This document shows positions 10,758 to 22,545 of a DNA stretch of 64,000 bases, piece after piece (the stretch's first letter is position 1; each line of letters starts with the position of its first letter). Origin of the DNA: Macrotrachela quadricornifera (lineage: Eukaryota; Rotifera; Eurotatoria; Philodinida; Philodinidae); the NCBI GenBank assembly GCA_022393335.1, contig JAJEKB010020049.1, positions 389,036-453,035 on the forward strand. The letters run 5' to 3'. A program made the position numbers and the translations under genes. The notes under the pieces were generated by a model. It saw only the letters and a program-made list of their open reading frames with translations. It did no database searches and was not told the DNA's origin.

Positions 10758-13051
10758 CATTATCATTCTTGTACGTATTAGCTATGATTTATCGAATTAA
10801 TTTAAGATTTTCAATAAAATGAAAAGGTTTTTTGAAATATTTGATTGAAGACAGATTGAAATGTATCTGTCGATCAGAATCAATATTGCCTCACACAGTA
10901 CCTATTGGTTCTGTCATAGTTAGTATAGCGTCAGTTTTCAATCAATATCTTAAAATTCATGAGTATTATGTCACTGAAGAAAACAAAAGCGCATATAATA
11001 GGATATTCTGTATGTAATTCGACCTTATTTCATTATCATCTTTATTTGACTATGTTCCACACTTTTTTTCTGTTTTTGAAGTCATATTCGGAACGAATGT
11101 GACAAAATGCATCGATCTATGTATATATCTCACTCATTGATTTAAGATTCCATTATTCTATAATTTTAGGTCATAAGGTACCTAAACTCCAGTTTTTTTA
11201 CTAGGTTTTTTTTTGAATATTTCGCCCAAAACAATTCAGAAGCTTGACTTTAAATCGCTTTTTTTCATCTAAGTCTAATTCAAAAAGCAATTCCGTATAT
11301 GACTGAGTATTTGTTTTTGGGCTTTGTAGTGGTGTAATTGCTATGTCATCTAATGCATCCTGCTACATGTGACTAACTCCAGATCATCGGTTAGATGGTA
11401 ATAGAATAGAAATATACTTCTACTGCATTTCTGTTTATTCATGAAAGATCATCAGCTATATATAGAATGTAATATTATCCATCTTTAGGAAAGATTCAAT
11501 AAGAGATTGAGATAAAATGATCAGAAAAATCCTACACATAAATAATATATTACTTGTCAAGGAAAATATGACATATATACTATTTACGAGAAAGGAAAAA
11601 CTCCAAGTATATATGTTTTACAGAACAGGAAAATACCCAAACATAAATGAGTTAATAGAAGAACGAAGAAAAATACTAGATAATTATATGTGTGATAGAA
11701 TAGCGAACAAATATCGTATATGTCAAATTCCACATCTTTTAAAACATGTAATTTTTTTTTACAAATGCTTTGATTGAAAGAATTGTTTTATCGGCAGAAA
11801 CATACATCGATATCTAAGACAGAAATGCAGGCACCAAAATATCAATAAAAGTCCAATTTTTTCCAGTTTGACGATCAAAAAAAAAAGCAAAATTTTCAAA
11901 AGCAAAGGGGGCGTAACACCTCGCGTCTCCTCCCCCTATTTGCGCTCCTATCTATCAATATTTATCCTTTCTTTATAAATCTGTGTTTTTTCCAGTATCA
12001 ATTAAATTATTGATTTATTCTTTACTGGTATTGTCATATTTTCAATACTTGTTTTTGGTTATTTATCTGAACTTTCATTCATTTATATCTCTACTTTTCT
12101 TTTACAATGAAATAAATGTAAATATATTGTAATAAGTTCATAATAGATTTTAGTTCGTATAATAATATAAATTCAAAATATTTGTTAAAATTGAAGAAGA
12201 ATAAAAACTAGTATCATCTCAAGAGTCATTTGAATGAAAGATAAAATTTGTTAATAATCTACCTCTGTAACATCAATATGACAATTGTAATCTTCAATTT
12301 GATCATTGAGTTCTATTATCTTTTACAGAAACATTCTTTTTTTTTATTATTAATTCAGTTCTATACATTTTTTTTTTGTTTTTCGTTAAAAATACATACT
12401 TCCAATCTACGCCATCTCTTTTTCTCTTTCTTTATTCATAGGTGAAAATAAATCATGCTTTTTATCGTTCTTCCTTTTCATTTATTCTGTAAAAGTACTA
12501 TGCATTTAATTGACGATGTATGTACGTATAGAGTAAAAAAATAATGTCCGTAACAAACTTGTTATTCAATATGTTTATTTTTTTTTACGGCTTATGATAC
12601 AGAACAGAAATAAAAGTAATTCAACGAAAATTATATAAATTAATAAAAAAACATCAAGTCTGTAATATTAAGTATTCAACAAGGAAAAATTATTCCAGAT
12701 GAAATATTTAAGTAAAATCTCAAAATAATTTGGAAAAATTTCTAAGTTGATATATATTGGAAAGAATATTTGTCATAATAAAATAACATAGTAGGTAATA
12801 TCTATCATTTACCTAAAACTGAAAGGAATAAATGACAGCATTTTACGCAAGAATATTCTCCAACAGAAAAGAAAGAAAAAAACACCTTGAGTAATTTTTT
12901 TTCTTTCCTTTCCTTTGCTTTACACTAGTAAGAATCAACAATGACGCACTATTACAACGAAAGGGTTTTTTCCTATGTCACTGCGAGCAAATATTCATAT
13001 GGTTACTATGCTATTATAGAAGTTTCCCTCACATGGAGAGTAATTTGATCA
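10758..13051. other. Intergenic region upstream of the IAP gene
   Basis: AT-rich DNA with no recognised gene. Short frames at 10832-11017, 11517-11777 and 12248-12445 show no domain and no splice logic that I could follow. Confidence 0.5.
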
Positions 13052-13060
13052 TATATAAAG
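13052..13060 (+). promoter_or_regulatory. Probable TATA box of the IAP gene
   Basis: TATATAAAG lies 58 bases upstream of the IAP start codon at 13118. The spacing fits a TATA box with a short 5' leader. It is a sequence match only; in AT-rich DNA such matches also arise by chance. Confidence 0.45.
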
Positions 13061-13117
13061 GTAAAAAATTGTCATTTATATTATCACTTACATCTTATCG
13101 ATATAGCTTTTAGTAAC

Positions 13118-14284
13118 ATGAATCAAATTGAAGAATTTACAAAACCATCTTATATACAAAACAGTTACTCTCTTATAAGTAAGATAAATGAACAAAAAAA
13201 GAATCTCATTCCATTAGAAGATGTTTCAAAGCCAGAAGTTAGTGCTGAAAAAAAGAAATGTTATTTCAATGAATCTGAATCAGTTCGACAAATTCGAATT
13301 CGTAGTCTTTCACATTGGCCATATTCAACACCAAATTGTGAATCAATGGCATCTGCTGGTTGGTTCTCGTGTAATTTACATGATCGTGTTATATGTATTT
13401 ATTGCAATACAATTTGTCAGGAATGGACAATCGATGATGATCCAACTGAAGTTCATATGAGACTTGCTCCACAATGTCCATTTGTTCTTTCAATGACATC
13501 AGTAAAATGTTCACCAAAAATAATTAATGATAATTTTAATGAAAAATTTGAACCACATCATCCAACAATGGCTCAAATAAATCGTCGAGAAGCAACATTT
13601 ACTAATACAAATTGGACAGAAAATTCACCAAGTGTTGATAGTCTTGTTCGTGCCGGTTTCTTTGCTACTGGTATTTCAAATACAGTAACATGTTTTTATT
13701 GTAATGGTTCATTACATAAATGGAGTTCAAATGATAATCCTATGATTGAACATGCTCGATGGTTTCCTAAGTGTACTTATGCAAAACATTTATGTGGAAA
13801 TAAATTATACGAAAAAATTCAAATGTCAAAAAAACCAAAATCAACAGAACAAAAATTTACTAAAGATGAACTTTCTCGTTTAGTTTCAGCAAGACTTGAT
13901 TTACCTGTTGTTGAACGTCTTCGTTCTCAATATCAAATATCAATAATTAAACGTTGTATTGAAGATCAATTAAGAATTAAAAATGATGATTTTACATCGG
14001 ATAGTGATTTAACAATGGCGTGTCTTATACTTAAAAAACAAATTGATATTATAAAAGGTTGTAAAGATAATTTAATAATTCCATCAAAAACTCAACAATC
14101 ACAAACTTTATCTCAAACATCAAAACAATCATTTGGTGAATGTCTTATTTGTCTTACTGAAGAAAAACAATTAGCATGTATGCCTTGTGGACATTTATGT
14201 GCATGTGTACCTTGTGGATATTCACTTCAATCATGTCCAGTTTGCAGAGAGAAAATTCAATGTTTTATGAGAATTAATTCTTAA
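13118..14284 (+). CDS. Inhibitor of apoptosis protein (BIR-BIR-UBA-RING)
   Basis: A 388-residue IAP family protein in one exon. BIR1 spans about residues 57-124, with zinc ligands C93, C96, H113 and C120. BIR2 spans about 156-226, with C192, C195, H212 and C219 and the GFF core at 180-182. Residues about 247-315 resemble the UBA-like region of BIRC2/3/XIAP. The C-terminal RING (342-377) has the IAP spacing: C342, C345, C357, H359, C363, C366, C373, C376. By family, BIR domains bind caspases or IAP-binding motifs, and the RING acts as a ubiquitin E3 ligase in the cytoplasm. All zinc ligands are intact, so the protein is probably functional. It lacks the third BIR of vertebrate cIAPs and is closer in layout to insect DIAP proteins. 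A TATA-like motif lies upstream and AATAAA follows the stop. Confidence 0.93.
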   Translation: MNQIEEFTKPSYIQNSYSLISKINEQKKNLIPLEDVSKPEVSAEKKKCYFNESESVRQIRIRSLSHWPYSTPNCESMASAGWFSCNLHDRVICIYCNTICQEWTIDDDPTEVHMRLAPQCPFVLSMTSVKCSPKIINDNFNEKFEPHHPTMAQINRREATFTNTNWTENSPSVDSLVRAGFFATGISNTVTCFYCNGSLHKWSSNDNPMIEHARWFPKCTYAKHLCGNKLYEKIQMSKKPKSTEQKFTKDELSRLVSARLDLPVVERLRSQYQISIIKRCIEDQLRIKNDDFTSDSDLTMACLILKKQIDIIKGCKDNLIIPSKTQQSQTLSQTSKQSFGECLICLTEEKQLACMPCGHLCACVPCGYSLQSCPVCREKIQCFMRINS

Positions 14285-14391
14285 TTTTTCTTATAAATTT
14301 TTTAAGTTATTTATTTATTTATTTTTTGTAAAATAGTTTTATCATTGTGGTAAATTTGTCAAAAACCCAATTTTTAGGGTAGTTGTTGAAC

Positions 14392-14397
14392 AATAAA
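14392..14397 (+). terminator. Polyadenylation signal of the IAP gene
   Basis: AATAAA lies about 108 bases downstream of the IAP stop codon, in the expected place for a polyadenylation signal. Confidence 0.5.
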
Positions 14398-15783
14398 TAT
14401 TATATTTTCTTATATAACATATAAAATTGTTTTTCTTTATATTGAAAGCTGAATTATTAGATTTGCTAAATCTTCATGAATTAAAAAAATATCATTAATA
14501 AGTGTATTAGTTTTACTTATTATTACTGGATTAATACATATTTTTTTTAAAGTTATTCAAATATCAGAATTTTGAAAAAAATGTCATATATCCAAATAAA
14601 TGGATAGGAAAAAGGAATAATGATAAGAGTATCAATGACATATTCACCTTTGTTCCGTATTGTGTTTGCTTTCATATCTATGACGTATAAAATGTATGCG
14701 CGCACGCGTATAAAGTATAGAGAAACACATGAAATAATATCATGAAACCAACAAATGGTAAGAACAGAAGAGCTGATCAAAGTATACATTTATGTAATGC
14801 GTAGATTCATTTACAGTATCAATAAAAAAGAAGTAAAATAGGTATATGTCGAAAACAATAATAGAGCATATTTCATCATCTCGTTTATTAATGAAAATTA
14901 CAGATTGAACTTATTGAAAAAATAAAAAAGATAAATAAACATTACACGGATAGATTAATCTTTTGAGTGCAAGTACTCAGAATTCAGAACTCATTTTTAA
15001 GAATTTTGGTTTTCCAATAACTCGCCAATGCAAAAAGATAACGAGGTGCAGTTTTTGCTATAGCAACAATGATAATGCGAGGCATATATTTATATAAAAA
15101 TTGCAATGTCAATGAAATCATTACATTAAAAATATTAAAAATTCTTTAAAAAAACAGTATCTTTTAATCAAGACGTCGGTACTTAAAGAATTGAGATGGC
15201 AAAAGTTGACGATAAAGCAGATGCCTTCGGTGGATCACCAATTAATAGAAATTTGTTGGACAATAGTTTTGATAGTCCTTCTTTCAATTTTTTGTTTCAA
15301 CCTTTCATCACCTATTCTATATAAAAATTCTCCATATGATAATAATACAGTAAAATGTTGTTATGATTTTGATTTTAATACTGATTATCGATCGATTATC
15401 AATAAAATTATAGAAAATAATTTATATATAAATTTCTAATCGATCAAAAATATACGACTTACTAATAATTACCAAATGTATCGATTCGAATCTTAGTCTG
15501 TATATTTCCTACTAAGAAATATTGTTTTTAAAAACTATACAACCATCATTACATTTATGCATGTCTTTTTCAGATTTCACGCATTTACTAATGTTTATAT
15601 CAATGAGATTCAAAGAATCAAAAATCCAATGTATGATCTATTGCTATTGATGATTTTCACAATGTCATACGCTAACTTTTGCATAAAGAAATAAATTTAA
15701 ACAATAAAACTATAACTTTATTTTCCTGATTTTAATTAAATAACAAATCAAAAAAAAATATAATTATATATGTATAAATAACA
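14398..15783. other. Intergenic region between IAP and F-box genes
   Basis: AT-rich DNA with no recognised gene. A 36-codon frame starting at ATG 15196 (MAKVDDKADAFGGS...) has protein-like codon use and could be a small gene or first exon, but no continuation or family match was found. Confidence 0.45.
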
Positions 15784-17514
15784 TCACCGAATCCATAATC
15801 GAATAGCAGAAATTTCATATTGATCTCGAATAATTGAACAATTCGATGGTAAACGATATTTTAACCATTGAATAAGTTCATCTTCTAATAATAATGATTC
15901 ATTACTATCACCCCATTGATCATCTTGACATTGAAAAGTTAATGCTCGAAGATTAGACATTTGTTTAATTAAATCAAGAACAATTGATCGATTTTCAATA
16001 TTAATTAATAAAACTTCACATTGATCACCTAATAATGATTGTATTAATGATATACATTCTAAACCATAAAAATGTCCATCATTTGCTATTAAATTAAGTC
16101 GACGAATAGATTTATTTTTAATTTTTATTGAAGATAATTGTGATATGATTAAATAATCAATTGTTAATGAATAAAGTGATGTAGTTCGATCAAGTAATAA
16201 ACAAAGATCATTTATAGATTGATTATTTTCATCTGGATGAGTAATTAATATTATTTCTAATGATATTAATCGATCAAATTTTGGTATAATTGACCAAAGA
16301 ATATTATCAAATGGAAATGATAATTCAAGATGATGAATATTTGAAAATTGAAGTGGAAATTCTGATAGAAATTTTAATAATAAATAATCGAGAGCAAGAG
16401 TAGTCACATAATTTGATAAATCATATTTTTTATTAATTGAATAAGTAGATTTTGATATATTACTAGAAAGTGTATAAAATTTTTTAAATCCATATGGAAG
16501 TGTATAAAGATGAGTTGAACCATATTCTGTATGGTAATCACATCGAACAAACCATTGACGTTCCTTAAGCCAAAATTCTGTTTGAAATGATTCAAATAAT
16601 TGATCAATATCTTTATCGAAATTTTTTTCCATACTAAATTTATAATACATTAATAATCGAAATATTTTTAATTTATGTAAATAATTAATAATAATATCTT
16701 CCCATTGATAACCATCAATATAAATATTATTTGTTTCAATAATTAATTCTGATAGATTAGGCATAGTTTTTAAAAGTTTTTTTAAAGTATTTAATTCACC
16801 TTTAAAATAAATTGTTAATTTAGTTAATAAAGGAAGAATAAATGGTACCTGTTCATTATTAGATATATCTTCAATTCTAATATTAAAATTTTGTAAATTA
16901 GGTGTACATTTAAATAAAGTTGTTAAATTATTCAATGAAAATAAATCATTTTCAATAGATAAATATTGAAGAGATGATGATATTACTTTTGGTAATGGAA
17001 TATAAAAATCATTTAAAAATAATATATCCAAATGACAATATTGAAGATTTTTTAAACTCCATATATTATTTACGAATATTTCAGCTTTTTCTATATCATC
17101 ATCAAAATGACATTCATTGATATTAAGATAAGTTAAATAAGGACAATTTAATATAATATTATTAATTAAATCAATTGAATAAATATGATATAATGAAATT
17201 GATTGTAATTTAATAAATTGTTGAAAATGAAAATTATATGAAAAAAATAATTTTGGTTGATCAGGTGTATCATCATCATTTGAAAGATGAATTGAAGTTA
17301 TATAATTATATATTAATGGAAGACTTTTTTTACAAGTAATATCAAAATCTTGTTTAGATACAGATCGAAAATCAAGTGAATAAATTTCAAAATGAAAATA
17401 AAGTAATTCATTCAAACGAATATTTAATCCATGAAATGTATGAAGAAGTTGAATAGAATTAAAATATTTAAATATATCAAGAATTAATTCATTAGCTAAT
17501 AATTCAAAATTCAT
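15784..17514 (-). CDS. F-box/LRR-like protein
   Basis: A 576-residue single-exon protein starting MNFELLANELILDIF. The first 40 residues have the F-box pattern (LANELILDIFKYFNSIQLL) that in this family binds Skp1 in SCF ubiquitin ligases. The rest is a run of irregular leucine-rich segments, such as LTYLNINECHF, LQYLSIEN, NLSELIIET, LYSLTIDYL and IRRLNLIAN, which would form a curved substrate-binding solenoid. Bdelloid genomes hold many long, LRR-like F-box genes of this kind. No target can be named. A broken relative lies at 46975-47843 and aligns over its first half, showing that this is one member of a local or genome-wide family. No membrane segment is seen; cytoplasmic or nuclear action is expected. 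Confidence 0.75.
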   Translation of the reverse strand: MNFELLANELILDIFKYFNSIQLLHTFHGLNIRLNELLYFHFEIYSLDFRSVSKQDFDITCKKSLPLIYNYITSIHLSNDDDTPDQPKLFFSYNFHFQQFIKLQSISLYHIYSIDLINNIILNCPYLTYLNINECHFDDDIEKAEIFVNNIWSLKNLQYCHLDILFLNDFYIPLPKVISSSLQYLSIENDLFSLNNLTTLFKCTPNLQNFNIRIEDISNNEQVPFILPLLTKLTIYFKGELNTLKKLLKTMPNLSELIIETNNIYIDGYQWEDIIINYLHKLKIFRLLMYYKFSMEKNFDKDIDQLFESFQTEFWLKERQWFVRCDYHTEYGSTHLYTLPYGFKKFYTLSSNISKSTYSINKKYDLSNYVTTLALDYLLLKFLSEFPLQFSNIHHLELSFPFDNILWSIIPKFDRLISLEIILITHPDENNQSINDLCLLLDRTTSLYSLTIDYLIISQLSSIKIKNKSIRRLNLIANDGHFYGLECISLIQSLLGDQCEVLLINIENRSIVLDLIKQMSNLRALTFQCQDDQWGDSNESLLLEDELIQWLKYRLPSNCSIIRDQYEISAIRLWIR

Positions 17515-17519
17515 ATTTA

Positions 17520-18562
17520 TTTATTTTAAAATATTAAAGAAAAATCTTTCGTCAATTACATTTTATTTGTGATGAAAATGTATTGGATATTATTTTGAAT
17601 CAATTGTAATGTATGTATTTAGTCAAATGATGGTGCTAGTTGTCATGAATGATTATATGAAATAGAATATTTGTAATTTAATCACACTTAACCTTTAATA
17701 ATATGAATTAGGAATAAATTTTATTTATTAAATAAATATCGATGCAGAAATCATTGAGATACTTGAACATTCTTATGCATCATTTAAGTCATACGATTAG
17801 GAAAAGGACGATTTATCTTTCGTAATTTTTTTCTTGCATTCTCTTGTTTTTCGCAAGATTTTTCTTTTAGAAGTATTTACTCTAATTTAAATTGTTTCTA
17901 TCGTTTTTCTTTATAGATTATATCGTCTTGAATATTAATAAAATATTTTTGTGAATAAATATAAAAATATATCTATTATTTCAATTAATGTTTATCTTTG
18001 ATGTATTCATAGAATATGAGTCACGATAAAAAAAATCACGAGACACAATATTTTTGGTTGCTTGCACATAGATATATCGATTAAGCCTCGATTCCAACAA
18101 GTGTATACAAAAAACTTTGATTGATGTAGTAGCAATTTATGAAATATTTAGTGAATAACAACGCGAATGGATCATTAGTTTTACTGCTGTGTGTAGGAAG
18201 AATAAAAGATATATTTATTGATATTCATTCTGTACGCTTGAGATTACTCAGAAGAATTGATTGATGAATTTGAATAATATCAGTGAGATAGTTGTCCTAA
18301 TGTAGAAAGTTATTTTCAGAAAGTCAAGTTGTCGACTACGAAAAAATTTGTATTGAATATTCTTTATTTCAAGCTGCTGCTTGATCAATATGTTCTCTGT
18401 TAGTATGAGTTATTTTTCTGCTTGACATACAAATATCACTACTTCTCATATTTTTAATCAACAGTGCACGTTAGATAGAAGACTATAAATAATAAGTTGA
18501 AAGATTCCAATGATTAGTAGAAGAATCACCATAAAGAATAGAGTTATAGAAAGTGATATATG
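17520..18562. other. Intergenic region
   Basis: AT-rich DNA with no supported gene or RNA. Confidence 0.5.
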
Positions 18563-18860
18563 CAAGGAGGGAAAAAATGATACTCCGATACTCCACTCAT
18601 ATTCCATCCGTACTTTATAATACCATACGGTACTCCGTCAGTATTCCAATACTACTTCTTTTTTCTCAGCAAAGTGCAGGGGAATAGGAGTGAAGTTTCA
18701 ATGGAGTATGAACTTTAGCATTCCATCGCCATCCATTTGTACTACAGTCAACTCTTAATTTTTTACTCTATGATTCAAAGATACTCCAACCTTACTCCAC
18801 TATACTTCGATCGTATATATATATATGGGCGACGATGGATGTAGGTATGAGCATAGCGTA
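18563..18860. repeat. Dispersed repeat rich in ACTCC/TACT motifs (copy 1)
   Basis: The left end (CAAGGAGGGAAAAAATGATACTCC) and the right end (TATGAGCATAGCG) match those of the block at 37337-37625, in the same order and at similar spacing. The interior is rich in TACTCC, ATTCCA and similar words. It is a non-coding dispersed repeat of unknown class. Confidence 0.55.
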
Positions 18861-18964
18861 AGACTAACAACAAAAAAAGTGATGCAAAACTTTTGACGTC
18901 AACAGTATTTCCTTTAAGAAAAAAATAGATCGATCTGTTTTTCAATGTTAAAAAGTTTTTATTA

Positions 18965-20778
18965 TTATGAATCGTGTTTTTTCTCCAACTTTTCTAGTCT
19001 TCGTATTGTTTCTTGCATTTTCTTAAACATTTCAGTCAATTTACTGAGTTCTGCTGCGTTTGTATCTAGTGCTCGTTTCGCTTGTTTTTCAGCTTCTTTA
19101 GAAAAGTCTGCTGATCGTTCACTGTATCGACGTGCCTCTTCTGCGTCTGACAGCATTTTTCTTGATTCTGTTTTCTGAATTTGAAGTTGCTCTTTTGTCA
19201 GTGTCGTTACATCTCGAGCACGTGACATCGCATCTTGGGCAGCTTTTGATGACTCTTTAGCATTTGTGGCCAATTGGGTGGTTATTCGTTTAGCGTCATC
19301 AAGTTCTTTTTCAAACCGGGCACGAATTCCTAAGACATTTTGTTCAAACGAATTCTTCAGTTCTGTAATTATGGTTTCGACTCTTTGTTCGCACTGATTA
19401 ATAACTAATTGCAATTCCTGACGTCGTTGTTCTGTTGTTTCTACCAGTTGCTGAGAATATTTCGTATTTTCTTCGCTTGATTTTGCAGATTTTTCACTAG
19501 CCTGAGCAGCTTGCGTTGCTTGGATAAGTGCATGATCAGAATGATCTTTGGCTGCCTTTGAAATAGCTAATATCTCTTCCGTTTTATTTCGCATTTCAGC
19601 TTCAATTTTATTCATACGTTGATTGATCATCTCCTCCAAATTCATTTTCATTTCTTTCAATTGTTGAGATAGTTTGTTTATTGCTTGATTGTATCGTCCT
19701 TCATTATCATTCTCCATAGCTTTTCGATTTTTTATAGATTCTTGTTGAATCTGTTCGTGCGCAGCATTAATAGATGTTTGATAGAATTCAACTTTCTTCT
19801 GAATATCTTCTTTTAAAGCATCAACAGTAAAATCGATTACTTTTCGAGTTTTGTCAAGTTCAGCTTTTACATCTGACACATTAGCAAACGTCTTCTGCTC
19901 ACGCAATACATGTGCAACCTGTTTGATTGTGTCTTTGGTGATGTAGGATTGACTTGTTCTTTCCATTCCTTCAAAATTGAATACTTTTGCAAGCTGTTGA
20001 ATTTCGCCCAATTTTGTAATAATATCATTTTGATCATTTCTCATGGCTAGCTTCATTTTTCTTTCAGTGATAATAGATTGCAATATATTCTCATCAGAAG
20101 AGAACAGTGAAACATAAACATAACCAAAAACGTCGAGATCATCAAAATCCTGTTCGGTTGATTGTTCGAAGGAGACCGAGTATTGGTAGATTTCTCCTGT
20201 GAGACCTACGATTGATGCACAACCAATCAAATAACGTAATTGCACATACACGGAACTTTCTTCATTATTCATATTCTTCTTTTTCTTTTTTAAAGGAATT
20301 TTATTTTGTCCAGCTTTTATACTGACGATACCAAATGCTTCATTTGACGTTCCTTGTTCGATAGGATTTTTTTTAGCAACTAAATACCATAATTGTTGTG
20401 GTAATGGTTTGTCTAATTCGATCTCTTTTCTATCAGCTTTGAGTGCATGAATAATCCATGCTGTTACATAATCAGCAACGATGATGACAGGAATTTCCTC
20501 TGCTGTTTCATCAGAAATATTTATGAAAATATCTCTTATCCAATGGAATTGATCATTATAAGGATTAATTCCTGTAATTTTGCAACTTGCATCAATAGAT
20601 TGTATTTGTTCTTTATAGTATAATGTCATGAATCCAGCCGTATCTGATACGAGTCGATTAATTTCTCCAATAGTTCCTATAGTGGAAATATTATACCATT
20701 CTTGTTTCTGCTGTTTTTCATTTAATTTTGATAATATGTCAGCGAATGCTTCTTTCACTGCGCTCACGATCACGTCAC
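18965..20778 (-). CDS. Coiled-coil C-terminal exon, probably the last exon of the ankyrin gene
   Basis: A roughly 604-codon open exon with no in-frame ATG near its 5' end. It begins right after a good 3' splice site (CATCTAG at 20779-20785) with GDVIVSAVKEAFADIL. The first half is globular and unrecognised. From about residue 290 it is a long charged coiled coil, with heptad-rich stretches such as MKMNLEEMINQRMNKIEAEM and a C-terminal RRLEKLEKK. The phase fits exactly with the donor GTGAGT at 22545 that ends the ankyrin ORF, so it most likely belongs to the same transcript. Alternatively it is a separate gene with an unseen short first exon: a TATATAAGCG motif (minus strand, 20903-20894) could be its promoter. 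Function unknown; a scaffold or filament-like role is only a guess. Confidence 0.65.
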
Positions 20779-22545
20779 CTAGATGTACAAAGAAAAGTAA
20801 CAATTTGTAATGGAAGAGGTGTTAGCACTGATAGAACTATGCCGTTATTGATTTCTTTCTCTCAAGAATAGCATTGCTCTGTTATAAATCACACGCTTAT
20901 ATACTTGTCCATCAAAGAGAAGGAGAGGAGAGATAATACCAAAGTACATCAAACTGTATTAAGTACGGACATAAAAATACTAATCGATCAAATAAAACTC
21001 GAAAGGACAGAAGCCATGCATATAGTGTATGCAAGCGAGAGTGTTACAAGAACCATATGAAATGTCGATTGATTATAAAATCTATTTTGAACATGGGAGA
21101 TGAAGTTGTCTCGTGGATAACAATCGTCCTTTTGCATCTAACATTCAATTTGTTCTTAGATTGGCTCGCTTGAAATTAATTATAGAAAGCAGAATATTCT
21201 AGATTGGAGATGGGCACAATTTTGTTTAAAAATCGAACCGAACCGAACCTTCACAAATCAATGTTGGTTTCAATTCAGTTCGATCAAATATTCCACTAAT
21301 TTGTTTCAGTTTAGATTAATATCTATACTAACATATATGTAATTATCACTGAATTTACTTCAAGTCTTTGTTGTTTAATAAAAAAAACTACAATAATGAA
21401 ATAATGAACTACTTAGGAAAACAAAGGAAATCATAGTAAGATATATAAAACAATCGATGACTATGTACAATATAGGTTTATCACAAAATCGTAATCATTC
21501 GAAAATTTTTTGTCGACCGAATGGCAATTCTTGCTAAAAAATCGACAAATAAATTTCGTTTAGTAAGGTTTGATTATATTCTCGTCGTATTCACGCACAG
21601 TGTGATAGATTAAATCAAGTATTAGAGAAAAAAAATAAAATAATATAAGAATCTGTAATTTCTAAAGCAACATTTTCGCATTACTTCGACAAATGAATTA
21701 AAAGTCGTTTTTAGTGTTTTTATCAGAGAAAGATATTACGTGAAAAATTTTTTAAGCTTGTTAAAGAGTTACTAAGACCCGTCAGTTAGACGGTTTTAAC
21801 GGGTTTGGACCGAATCAGTTACAACTCCACTGCAGAACCAAAGAATATCGTCGATATTTCGGTAGCTACAATCTTTTCTACGAGTTGTGCTGTCGAAATT
21901 AATAGTTTTTGATCAAAAATTACAGAAAAGCTCATTGATACATATGAACTCTTTTGAAATTTGGAGCACCTATCGAAAAATTTCATGAATAGTTGAAGCA
22001 AAAATACAAATGTGTCGAAGTTTTGATGAAGTCATACTTTTGTTCGTGACATGGCTATCTATGTTACATTGATGTCGATTTCCGAGCGCATTTTTATTTC
22101 AGTAATATTTGATTCGGTGAAGTGTATTACATTGAAAACGCATAATATTACAGACCAAGAAACAACAAATATCTTCATGAACGAAACTATTCGTATGAAC
22201 AAGACGTATGAATTGCTTTTAATGTTAAATAATTTCATCTATCAATTAGAAAAAAAGTTTTAAATATATGTGATTAGATTCTATGTACTTTTGCAAGATT
22301 TCGGTTTCCATTTAAAAAATATCCGAACGTTGCCTATCTTTGATATCAAGTGTCATTTAGAGAGCAATATCTGTAGATCTTTAGATATACACATTGGTAA
22401 AACATTCAACTATATTTTAGCAAATTTCAAAGGCTAATCTATATAGTAAGAAGAAATCACATGTAGACATGAAGTGACACGTCGAGATTGTTCAACACAT
22501 TTCACTTCTATTCCTTCACAAAAAAATTAAATAACTTCTACTCAC
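20779..22545 (-). other. Candidate 1,767-nt intron, or intergenic spacer, between ankyrin and coiled-coil exons
   Basis: It is bounded on the minus strand by GTGAGT at 22545 and CTAG at 20779, and both flanks are phase 1. It contains no recognised gene. It holds a TATATAAGCG motif at 20903-20894 (minus) and a short repeated GAACC patch near 21235-21250. Its length is unusual beside the other introns in the window, which are 46-573 nt. Confidence 0.45.

Noticed and set aside
15191..15439. Overlapping small frames near 15.2 kb, including a 36-codon ATG frame
   Set aside because: Codon use is plausible, but there is no continuation exon, promoter or homology, so it is not called a gene.
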